Of a stretch of DNA of 64,000 nucleotides, positions 20,152 to 32,100 are shown one piece after another. The stretch spans positions 1,679,501-1,743,500 of the forward strand of contig JAHQIY010000007.1 in assembly GCA_019054805.1 (NCBI GenBank), written 5' to 3'. The notes under the pieces were generated by a model that saw nothing but the letters and a program-made list of their open reading frames with translations, ran no database searches and was not told the origin of the DNA. Every line of letters begins with the position of its first letter. Position 1 is the stretch's first letter. This DNA is from Brachionus manjavacas. Lineage: Eukaryota > Rotifera > Eurotatoria > Ploima > Brachionidae. A program made the translations under genes and the position numbers.

Positions 20152-23100
20152 ATGATTTCTTCTACATCATTAACAAATTACGATATAAGACCGTCAGCTT
20201 TTAATGGAAAGATGAGTTCAGCATCGGCCGTCAATGCAACAAGTCCTACTTCAGTACCAACTCTGCAGTCATTGAAGCGCTCTAGCTTGAATTCAAGTTT
20301 GTCTGCATCTAAAGCCAAAACTCGTCCAAATTATGGATCGGGATTTATCACCAGCAATGCAAACAATCAGACTGATTTCTATTTCAGGAGTTTATTGCAA
20401 TACATTAGATCTGGAAATGATGATAACTTTTCCGAAAAACTAGACTTTATTTTCAAACAATGCCCGCATTTTTACAATAATATGTCCAAGCTAAATCATC
20501 AGACAAATGTACCGTCGCCAAGTTTAAACACAGATAAAATCATCAATTCCCACCACAAAGACACCAAGGATCATCACCATCAATTTTTCCATAATAGCAA
20601 CCACTTGAAGATAACCGAGCGAAATCGATGGGCATTAATCGCTCTGCTTGTTCTTATAATTGAAAATCATCATTCGAAAAATAAGAGCTTAAACAAAGTT
20701 GAAAAAAATGACACCCAATTTAATCCAGAAATTCTCAATTATTTATTAGCTATTTTAGAGAATTTACCCAATATCAAGTGGAATGAGGACCTGATGACAG
20801 ACAACTCATGTGAAACAATGGGATCATTCAAAACTCGTAAGTACATTCTTTTTTTAAAGTTAGGCTTAGAACACGTCCATACTTCTGAGATTTTGTCCTC
20901 TCACTTTGAATCCCAAAATGCCAAAATCATAGGGGGAGCGGGAGGTCAGAAAATAATTTGGTAGAAACAGGCATCAAATATTTCCAACCATATTAACATT
21001 AAAACACCTATTAAATTTTTAACGTGAATTTGAGGAAAAATTTGTAAAATTATTGGAAAGAAGGAGAAATCTTTTTTTTTTGGGAGGGTCATTTTTTACG
21101 TAAGATATCGAAAATTCACATAATTTTACGATTACAAACTTCTTCTTGCCCAGATTTTCCAGCGTTAAGGGTACACTGAAAAATTTTAATTTTTGAACAA
21201 AAGAGTAATAATAAGTTGAAAAAATTTTGTAAAGAATTTTTACTCTCTAAATGCAAACCAAAAATAATTAGACTTTAAACCATAGCTTTTCTTACACAAT
21301 TAATTTTTAGATATCATTTGATAATATATCTGTTAGTGGAAATATTTTGAATGAATTTCATTCAAGGCAAAATATATTAATAAAATAAGTAAATTTAGTT
21401 AAAAAATTGGAGTCAATCAAACAAAATTTCAATATATTAAATAATAATTTGATAAACTATGAAAAGATACTTTAGTTGTTCTTTGTTTATAATTTATTTA
21501 TTTGTTTTTTTACCGAGCTAGAGCTCCTTTAGAATAATTTTAAAAAATAAAGTAAATAAGCTAAAAAAAAATGTAATGAAAGTTAAAATACTTTTGCTGT
21601 ATTCTGAATTTCTTGTAGTCTTTGCTGTATTCTGAAAACCACAAATCAAACAAAATATTAGACTCCTTTAGACTCGCTTTAAAATGTTTCTCCATTAAAC
21701 TTTTTTATTTCATAAAAAGAGGACTGAAAAGAGGGTTTACACCACTCGGAACCGCCCTGGAGTTAATCTCCAAAATTATTTTTTCAAAAAAAAAAAAACA
21801 ACTAATCAGATTAATCTTAAGATTTTCTTTAATTAACAATTATATAAAATACTGCAAGCTTAACACTTAAAAAAACTTTTTAAAATGTCAGAGATCAAGA
21901 AATTTGCAACTTGAAACCAGCATTTATGAAAAAGTCGAATTCAAATGTATCTTTTTGAGAGACAAGGATAAAATTAAATCTAAAACAATTGAATTAGTAT
22001 TTTTTTCTAATTATTATTTTCATTTCTTATAAAAATTTTCACACATATTGGCATTTTTCTAGCTTAATTATTATTTTAAAGATATTTTATCTTTCTGAAG
22101 ATAATTTAATTGTCAAATAATTATCTTTTACAAGACATTGTTAAGGAAAGGTAAGAGATTTTATCTTTACGTAGCATCTTCCATTCTTTTTTGGTTTTCA
22201 CCTTTTTTTCTTGCTAGTTGGCAATTTCATTTTCTGCTGTCTTTTCAATTCATCAAGATTGATATTCGAAATGGCAAAGTAAAACCAGGAATCCAAATAA
22301 TCAAGCTTGATTTCTTTTTTTTAGAATATTCTACTGATGAGCAATAATGAAGTATTTGAGTTTTAAAACGGGTTATTTGTAAAATTTTTTATGATTAAAA
22401 TGGTTAGGGTTTCTATATCTAGAAAATTAAAATTTTCAAATAATGCTAGAACAGTACAACCGCCATTCTTTAACGCAATGTTCCTTCTGTTTTAATAACA
22501 TTACTTGTTGATTCAAATGCGTTTTTGTGACTTAGTACCCCAAGAGAAAAAAATTTCTCTTTTTCTTCATTTTCTTTTTAAGCAGATGAACCTAAAAAAA
22601 TCATTTTATATAGTAATTAAATTATTATTTTATCATTATAACGATTCCAAAATACTAACAGAAAAATACATTTTTTTATGAAAATAATTGAATGGAGATA
22701 AGTAGTAGGCTAATAAGCCTAAATTTCGCTATTTTCATTATTGAGCTAAAAAATAAGATCATAAACACACCGAACTCTTAGAAGTAATTTAATCTAACAA
22801 TGTATCCACAATATAAATATTAATTTACACATTTAATTATTACATATTAAATAATATTGCAACCATGTGGGCTGAAAAGAAGGCTCTGCCACTCGGAACT
22901 GCCCTGGAAAAACTTTTACTAAATTATTTTTTAAATGAAATAAATAAATAAAAAGGAAGACCAAAATATTACTTTCAAAATATTACTTTAACATTTTCTA
23001 GTTTCAGAATCTGTTTAAATCATCATGGGTCGTGGTGGTCAGGAGAGCAAAAGTTAGGCTTTTTAGTCTAAAATCTCTCCATTAAATTTTTATTTATCAA

Positions 23101-26100
23101 AAAAATATATTTTTCTAGTAGAAAAATTTGTGCTATTTCAGAATATGTGTGATTTATTTTCATCTTAAAATTTTTGAATTATTTTCGGAAGAAAGGAACT
23201 AGAGCAAATTGCAGGATGATAACAAAATTTTTTTATGAAGATGCTAAAAATCTAAATTCAGCCTCTGCATAAACTCTATTTGTTCTCAATCATGCACGCC
23301 GTAATAAAAATCTAAAATAAAACTCACAAAAATTTTTAAGAATTTTGAATTTAAAATAGTTAACATCTTAATAGAAAAGCTGACCTTTTTAACTGCCAAA
23401 TCACAAATTTAATTAAAAACCTGTCTCATCATCACTTAAGTTTGAATTATAAATTTTTGTATGTGACATTATTTTTGCCTTCGATTTACCACTAAAATAA
23501 AGACATAGAATTTTTTCAGAAGGAATGTTCATTTAATAAGCATTTACACATCTAAATAATGAGAATAATATGAACACATATTTGAGTTAAATTAAGTTTT
23601 TTTTTGAAATAAATTTCTAAGTGTATTCAATTAAAAGCTATAAATATGCTTAAAAACCATTTAAACTCTTTAAACTAATTCTTTTTACAAAAACTTACAA
23701 TTTTGCACTGTTTTTTGGCAATTTTATTTTGAGAAAAAAAGACAAAATAAAAAAAAATTTTCTGTAGCCCTAAGTAAAAATTACTAAAGAATTCAAATTT
23801 TTTAGTTTTAAGATTATAGGACCTACCATGGTTGAGTTATAAGACACTTTCGAGTATTGGTCAAAAGAATAAGGGTCAAGGGCGATTGTGAACACAAAAA
23901 ATAGAACTTGTCGAAACCAAATCTATCATCTAATATAATAACCATTTTTATGTAAAAATTAAAAAAAAATTTGAAAATCGCATTTACCAAGCCTGAGATA
24001 TTCAAATTTATCGAATATACTCTAAAAGCAAAAAGTTTCTTTAAAGCCTTATATCTCCTTTATATTATTACGATTATCTAGAAAATTAAAAATAAGAAAC
24101 CTATCTAATGTTATATACCGTTGATCTTAGAATTTTTTTCTCTACAAAATGGTATATAGAAATCTGGGAAAAAGTAATATAGATACGTATTGAATGACGC
24201 GCACCTTAATTAAAAAAAATCTGAATTATTTATTTTAAATATTAATTAAAAAATAAAATATTTAGTTAAATTTGTACTGAATTTCAGTTAGTGATATACT
24301 CTTTATGGTACTGAAATGCCTGATAACTCTTTTCTCCCAATTTTTTGATGACCTATGATTTTGACATCTGTGATTTTCATTATGAATCTCCAGAACTTTG
24401 GACGTTTTGGAAATCTTAAGCCTTAAAATATTCAAAAAAATATAGTTACTTTCATTAGGACTTCCAACCGCTGAAATTTTCACATTTTTATTCAACACTG
24501 GTTTAACTGAATTAGCATCAATTTTTGCATCTTCCCGGTCCAAAATAATAAATTGTCAATTGAAATTAATGAGTGAATTGATAAAATCGCTTAGTAATGC
24601 CGGATCGTTTAGCATTAACAATATTGATTTTGTCAAAACCATTACTTCTAATTCTATTGTTGTTAATGTTGATGCAAACAAAGCTTGCCATGTAATTGTT
24701 CCTATTTTGTTCGGTATGCTGAGGTCGTATGGACGAGTTTCAGGTATTGATGACACATCAATTTTAACTCTAATTTTTCACGATTACCACTTGAAAAAAT
24801 ACATAAATGATAAAAAAACTAAATTAAAGTCAAGTAATACCAATGATTCGATTTCTTCAAGTGCAACAAGCAGTTCTACCAATAGCCAATTTCAAATTCA
24901 ATTGGGAAAAAACTTTCAATCGACTGTTCTCAATTTGGCCGATTACTTAAATCCTATTTTAGGTGACGCGGAGCTAAATGTAAATCAAGTGATTAAAACA
25001 ATGAATAATTCGGCACCGATTTCTTCATCATTTGCTTTAAATCCAAACCTTGAGCAGTATTTTAAGCACACAATTGGATCAAGCTTTTACAACGGCTTAG
25101 GCATTTACACTCTTGTTCTTAGCTCTAGTGAGATAAAGGAACTTTGCCAAATTTTGAAAAAACTGTTCACTAAAAACGTGATCAACCAAATGAATCGGTA
25201 TCTCTTGGATTTTCTTAATTTACGAGAGGTAATTTTGTTTCTTACTGATACAAATTCAGAAAATTATTAAAATTAAAAGAATGAAGTCAACCATCACCTT
25301 CATTATGCATACCGCTCTTATTCGGAAGCTTTATCTCTTGTATCAATATCATTGCTTAGAGATTTACTGATGGTTCAGCCAACTAAAGGTAACTGTTGAT
25401 CTCTGTATTAAAATAGCCGAGTTTAAAATAGCAATTAATTTTTTTTATAAAAATTTACTTATGATTTGGTTAAGTTTAGCCAGAAATTTTTCGCAAGACA
25501 GATAGGTCATTTTGGGTGTACATACTGGACAATTATCCCTTAATTACAAGATTAAAATCTATTTTTTTGAAAAAATTAAAAATTGGTAGTGGAAGTAGTA
25601 AAAAAGCGTCATGAAAAAAATCATGCGGAGTATATGACGCTCTTGAGCCGTGTCGAAATACTTGTCATGGTTTTTCTTGAGTGAAAATTCAGATTTAGTC
25701 TAAAATAACATGTGTAAAGCTTATTTCAAAGTTTGGCATCTCTTCACATAAAGGAATTCTATGTATTTTGTTTAAAGTGAGCTAAGTTTGAAATGAAGTT
25801 AGCGGTTTTGTTGGCTCTGACTTGGTATGATGGCTAAATATGGTTTGATATCAAAATGCAATGTGCAGATTGCTTTTGGGTTATTTTTGCCGATGTGCAT
25901 TAAATTTTCATTTCATAATTTTCGTTAAATTTTCAAATTTTCAAATTTTTATTTCGTTGTGTTTAGGCTCATCAGCCACTTGTTTGGCCAGTCGTTAATT
26001 GCATTTATGTGGTTTCGTAAGATGTTCTATCTTTGACTTTTATTGGATCGATTAAAAACTTCTTGATCATTTCCGCAAAAAAAATCCCACAAAACTCGTG

Positions 26101-29100
26101 TTTTTATAAAATTTAATTTATCTCCTTTTTTGTCATGGATAGACAATGAGATCAAAATTTAAAAAAAACATTTTGCTTTTTTTACTTTTTTTACTTTTTC
26201 AGAATATTATTTTATTTGGCCCTGTTCCATTCTTTACTTTTTGTAATTAATGGTAATTTTAATCAGTATATTAAAACTTAAACGGGGTCCGGGGCGGAGC
26301 CCTGGTTTAGGGATTCGGGTTTGCTGGAGGTAAGAAAAATATTAGTTAAATGTAAAATTGATATTTAAAATATTGATTAATTAGAACCTTTTTTTTTACC
26401 ATTAAGAACAATAAGTACAAAAAGTAACAGGGCAAAATAAAATAATGTTCTGAAAAAGTACAAAAGGTACATATAGTATAAAAAGGAACAGTGCCAAATA
26501 AATTTAAATTATGATAATATTCTCATTGTCTATTCCTCTTTTTTGTAACCATTAATTAAGATTTTTAAAGACCAGTTATTTCACATTTCAAACGATAGAT
26601 TTAAGAAAGAAATTTTATTTTTTAAGCCTTCTAGAAAATGAAAATTAAAAAAACAAACAAAAATAGATGCTTAGTTAAAATTACGTTAATCTATTTTTTT
26701 TTTATGAAACTTTTATAGCTTACTACCACAAAAGTTACAACTCAAAACAATAAATTAATGAACTCTATTTTAAATTTTTTATTAAACATCACCTTAAAGT
26801 CATAAACTTCCCCTCGTTTTTGAGTAAATTACGGATAAGCAACAAAAAAGTAATAAAAAAATTGTCTTTTTGAATTTTTTATTTAAATTTTTAAGGTATT
26901 TAAACATAAAAGCTAGAGACTTCAAGTGGGCTACCGAACCATGAAATTATTAATGGCCGTTTTGATGGTCGCTAGTACAAATTAGATGCCTCACATGTTA
27001 AGACGTTTTTATGTTCGAAATACTTTTAATCTTTTATAATAAATAAACTTGCAAAAAATTTCCATCATGCCCGCCATCAGGCTGACCTTCATCTATTTTG
27101 GCGGTCCATTGACAGCAGTAAAAATTATTCCTAATAATGTTTACTGCTGTTGGATAACTAGTTATTTATGTACATGAATCGTTAATTTTTGTAAAAAAAA
27201 TTTTATTTTGGCAGCGTTTTTTCAGAATTTTCTGGCGTGCGATAATGCTCACGTTTTCACGCCAAAAAACACAAAAAAATGCCTGTTAAATGAGCGTAAA
27301 ACCAAATTTTTAAGTAAAAATGTTGTATTTTTCACATAATTAACTAAAAAGTAGAGATGGGTCTTAACTTAACTAATTTAGTTTAGTCGGCTAAAAATAA
27401 GTCTACTAATTTTTAGTTAACTAATTTTTAGCCGACTAATTTTTAGTTCACTTATTTTTAGTTAACTAATTTTTAGTCGACTAGTTGTTAGTTAACTAAT
27501 TTTTAGTCGACTTGTTTTTAGCTAACTAAATTTTAGTCGACTAGTTGTTAGTTAACTAATTTTTAGTCGACTTGTTTTTAGCTAACTAAATTTTAGTCGG
27601 CTTATTTTTAGCTAACTAAAATTTAGCCAACTAGCTTTTAGCTAACTAATTTTTAGTCGACTTGTTTTTAGCTAACTAAAATTTAGCCAACTAGCTTTTA
27701 GTTAACTAATTTTTAGTCGACTAGTTTTTAGTTAACTAAAATCTAGTCGACTAGTTTTTAGTTAACTAAAATTTAGTCGACTAGTTTTTAGTTAACTAAA
27801 ATTTAGTCGACTAGTTTTTAGTTAACTTATTTTTAGTCGACTTAATTTTAGTTTAGTCGAATTAGTTAGACTAAGAGTACAAAAAATGTGTGAATCAGAT
27901 ATCTCGGGACTAGTATTATATTAAGTAAAAAATAGTTTTAGTGGGAGGAGTGAGATATCTTAGTGAGACAATTTAGGGTTGACAGGAAATTATAGGGTAA
28001 GCCAGATATAAGGGGAATCGTAAAGAAAAAAATAAAATTTTAAAAAACATTTATTTAACTTTTTTTAATGGAAATTTTAATATTATAGAAGAAAAAATAC
28101 ATACAATCAAATACAAAAGAAAATCAAAAAAAAAAAAACAAAAAAAAAATAAAAAAAAATAAAAAAAAAAATAATCAACTAGTACAAACTCATAAATCTT
28201 TGTTTTCATATAAGAACATTATTTTTTCAAAGTTTGCTTTTGAAAGCCTATTTCTTCGATCCCAGAGCTGATAACCAGCATGAGAAAACAATCTTTCACT
28301 CGGAACGCTGGTTGCCGGAGCAGCTAGAATTACACTTGCCAAAATAGACAATATCGGATACTCATAAATATTGTTTTTCCAAAAGGCTATAGCATCTTCA
28401 TTCTTATCATTATTTAGATAACTTTTTATTTCTTTTTTAATGTCGAAAATTTCTTCATCTGTTTCCTCAGTATCTGAATCTGAATCAAAATTTAATTTTT
28501 TTGTTAATTGTCTTTCTCTCTCTTTAATTTTTTCTTTAGACTTGATATCTTTTCGTCATATCTTTTCGTCTTAAATAAGTTAATTAAAAAGTTTTTTGCT
28601 AGTTTTAGACAATTATTTCTGCTTAATACATTAGTGATAAATTGAAATTTTTTATAAAAAGGATGCAAAAATGTAGCTGATAAAAGAAAATCATTTGATT
28701 CTAAATCATAGTTATTTAAATATTCATCATAATAACCTTTTAACGCATTTTTTATGTTTTTTTCGAAAGTTGAGTTATTATTTTTTATTCTTAACTTCAT
28801 TTCAATATACTTAAAACCTGGAACGATCATTGAACTAGTTACATAATTTTCTCCAGATAAAGTTTCACTAACTTTATCAAAAATGGACAGGACATTAATT
28901 AATTCTTCTAGATAAGCTAGTTCATTTCTAGTTAAAAGATTTATTTTAAATTGCTTATATTCTTGCCTATGAAAAATTGTTTCTATAAAAGAATGAAGTG
29001 TGAAAATTCTTTTTACCATCGCAAAAGTAGAATGCCAGCGTGTTTTTACATCTTGGACAAGGTTCAGAATCTTAGTTTCCCCTTTTTGCTGCTCTTCGAG

Positions 29101-32100
29101 CAATTCTTTCAGCTGAGTGGAGTGATTAAACGAGCAGACAATACTTCTACATTTTAAAAGAATTTTACCCACTGAATAATTACTGATATCAGGTTGAATT
29201 AGCTCACTTTCTTCATTAAATTTTGCAAGATCTTCACATTTCTCGATAAATTTTTTTACTATCAACTGTAAGACATGACCTATGCACCTAATTGGCTCAT
29301 GATTTAAATCCATATCTAAAACTGCTCTTCGAATGTTCGAAGCATTATCGGAGACAATTGAAAAAATTTTACCTTTCAAATTAAATTTTTCTAAGACCTC
29401 AATAATAGAAGATTCTAAATTTTCTGCAGTGTGACCACCAACTAAGTTACTAAAGTTTAAGCAATATGTTTTAAGCTTAAAGTTATCAAAAAAATGACAA
29501 GTTAAGCTAAAATAGCTATAGTTTTGGCAAGATGTCCAGCTATCTGTAGTAAGACTTAAAAAATCAACTGAAATAAGTTTGGTTAAGAGTTCTTGTTTTT
29601 TTCTTTGATAAATTTCATCCAAAATGGATCTTAATTTTTTTCTTGTCGGTAATTTATAGTCCTTATTCAATAATAAAATAAATTCCTTAAAATGTGAATT
29701 TTCTACAATTGAAAAAGGTAAAAAACAAAAAATTAAAAAAAACAAAAGGGCTCTATCTGCTTTTTCTTGTTCTAAATTTTCTGATGAGTAAATTTTTCTT
29801 TGTTTTTTGGCAATTTTTATCCCGTGTTTTACCTCTAAATGATAGTCGAGATTGGTTTTTGCTGAAGTCTTTTGATAATATTTTAGAATGTTATCTTTTT
29901 TGCATTCTAAACATTGCAACATTTGGACAACAATATTATCTTTTTGTAGTATGCCAACTTCCTCGAAGAAAATATTTTGCCCTTGAAGATTCGGATCCAT
30001 CGAAGAGGTTTCCTCAACATGAAAACTCTCGTTTGAAATTGTATTTGATTGAGTCGGCTGAACATCTGATGCTTGCGTTTGTAAATTTGAGTCGTTGTAA
30101 TTTTCCTGAAGAAATTCATCCATTCTAGAGTTTTCTCCTAAGATCGATGCAACGCTTGTTCTCATTCTTTTATTAGACATTTTAAATTTTTTATTGTATT
30201 TTTGGTAAAAATTTTAAATTTGATTTTGGAAATTAATTGATTGTTTTTTATTTAAAATTAACATTCCCTTATTTAGACAGTTATAATTTTTTTGTGAGAA
30301 AACTTTTTTAAGGAGGATAGGTAAAAAAACCAGATTTTATTAAGTTAAGCCTAAAAGAATCATTAACGGAAATTCTAGTTTTTATCTTTCTATATTCTAT
30401 TGGTTGATTGATAGGACAAGAATTTCAATTATTTACCTGTTTACTCTTTAATTTTTAACCAATAAAATCAATGATTCAATAAATCTTTTATTGATAATTT
30501 AATCATATTTAATTTTTTTACTCCGTATTTACTCGGAGTACTTCCAACGAAATAAACGATCTTGACTTGTAATTGATATTTCAAAATTTTCTTTTCATAT
30601 TGAGTTTTTAGTGCAATATTAAAAAAATAAAATTGGAATAGAAAATATAAAACTTTTTGACTGGATAAAATAATCTCTGTTTTAATTATAAACTGGCGTG
30701 AAGTTTTCACGTGAATTAATCAATTAAGTGAATTAGTTAGAAAAATATTCAATTTTTTTTCTTTTTATTCAATAAAAAATTAATTGAATTGTATTGAATT
30801 ATTATTTGAATAAGACAATGAGACTGATTATAAAAAAGTGAATTGATTGACAATTTTTTTATTGAATATAAAGTGAGTAAAACACAAAGCTAAGTAAAAA
30901 AACAAAATTTATTTATATTTATTTAATTTTATTTAATTAAAGTTTAAGCCCCATGGACAAATAAAATTGAATCATAGAGATAAGAGAATAAAAAAGTGAA
31001 TAAAAACAAAACCGAATAAAAGTATAAAAATTGAATTAACAAAAAGTTTAGTAAATGAGTTAGATTTTTAATTAATTAATTTGTGTTCGAATTCTTTTAA
31101 CATTTCGGATCTTTAAAAAAATATTTAAAAAATTTCAGAAATACTAAAATTACAATGGTGAAAGGAGTTTTACTACTCAAAGCCATTTAAAATAAAAAAC
31201 AAAAAAAAATTATCTAAATTTATTTTAAGATTTAGTCTTAATTAAAAATATCAGTAAAAATTTTCCCTAAAAAATTTGAATGTAAAAAAAAACTTTAGTC
31301 ATAAATTTTAGTTAAGTTGACTAAAAACAAGTTAACTAAATTTTAGTTGACTAAAAATAAGTTAACTAAATTTTAGTTGACTAAAAATAAGTTAACTAAA
31401 ATTCAGTCGACTAGTTTTTAGTTAACTAAAATTTAGTCGACTAAAAATAAGTTAACTAAAAACTAGTCGACTAGATTTTAGTTAACTAAAAACTAGTCGA
31501 CTAAAAATTAGTTAACTAAAAGCTAGTTGGCTAAATTTTAGTTAGCTAAAAACAAGTCGACTAAAAATTAGTTAGCTAAAAGCTAGTTGGCTAAATTTTA
31601 GTTAGCTAAAAATAAGCCGACTAAAATTTAGTTAGCTAAAAACAAGTCGACTAAAAATTAGTTAACTAAACTAAAGAGAAAACTCCCATCACTACTAAAA
31701 AGTATATTAGAAAAAAAATGTTTTATTTTTAGAATAAATTTTAATATTAAAAAAATCAGATTAAAAGAATTATAAATTGTGAAAATAATTTTTACTCGAT
31801 GGTGCTTCTAATGTGAATATAATTTCTATGAATATAATTAATCTTTCCTTTCAGTTCAATATTACAATCAATAAAAAAAAATTAGGAAATTATTTTATTA
31901 GTTTAATTGAAATTCATATGTATTTTTAAAATTTTTTTTTTTAATTAATTGGGTGAATGGATTTTAGAAAATATTTATACTTGACATCGATTTTTCGATA
32001 TCTCTTTTTCTTCGCGATAATTTAAAAAGCTAATGAGAAGACGGGTCTTTTTTTCAAATATGCTTTTATGGCATGCTTATTTGATATTGACTATTTCAAT

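Larger units (their letters stand above)
27352..31694 (-). mobile_element. hAT-superfamily DNA transposon, 4343 bp, with 8-bp target duplication
   Basis: The element begins TAGAGATGGG and ends CCCATCACTA, an imperfect terminal inverted repeat of hAT type. Exact 8-bp duplications CTAAAAAG flank it at 27344-27351 and 31695-31702, as expected for hAT insertion. Long arrays of GTTAAC- and GTCGAC-containing units lie just inside each end (27378-27866; 31310-31676) and form giant subterminal inverted repeats. One transposase frame lies on the minus strand (28190-30180). The element sits in PI4KA intron 3, opposite to the host gene's direction. The exact duplication and intact ends suggest a fairly recent insertion; the frame break in the transposase suggests this copy may not be autonomous. 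Confidence 0.93.

Noticed and set aside
24262-24543. 93-codon minus-strand frame at PI4KA exon 2
   Set aside because: The plus strand of 24459-24543 carries conserved PI4KA sequence (LPTAEIFTF), so the minus frame is a shadow.
26283-26310. Possible bacterial or viral insertion suggested by the GC-rich block
   Set aside because: The block sits at the centre of an inverted repeat and has no coding content, so a local foldback element explains it better.
27378-27866. CRISPR-like regular array
   Set aside because: The units are continuous, palindromic and mirrored at the other end of a hAT element in a eukaryotic intron. There are no unique spacers and no cas genes.
29694-30128. 144-codon plus-strand frame
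   Set aside because: It lies antisense to the hAT transposase and is a shadow of that coding region.
30468-30710. 80-codon minus-strand frame inside the hAT element
   Set aside because: It lies upstream of the transposase start, has AT-driven composition and matches no hAT-associated protein.
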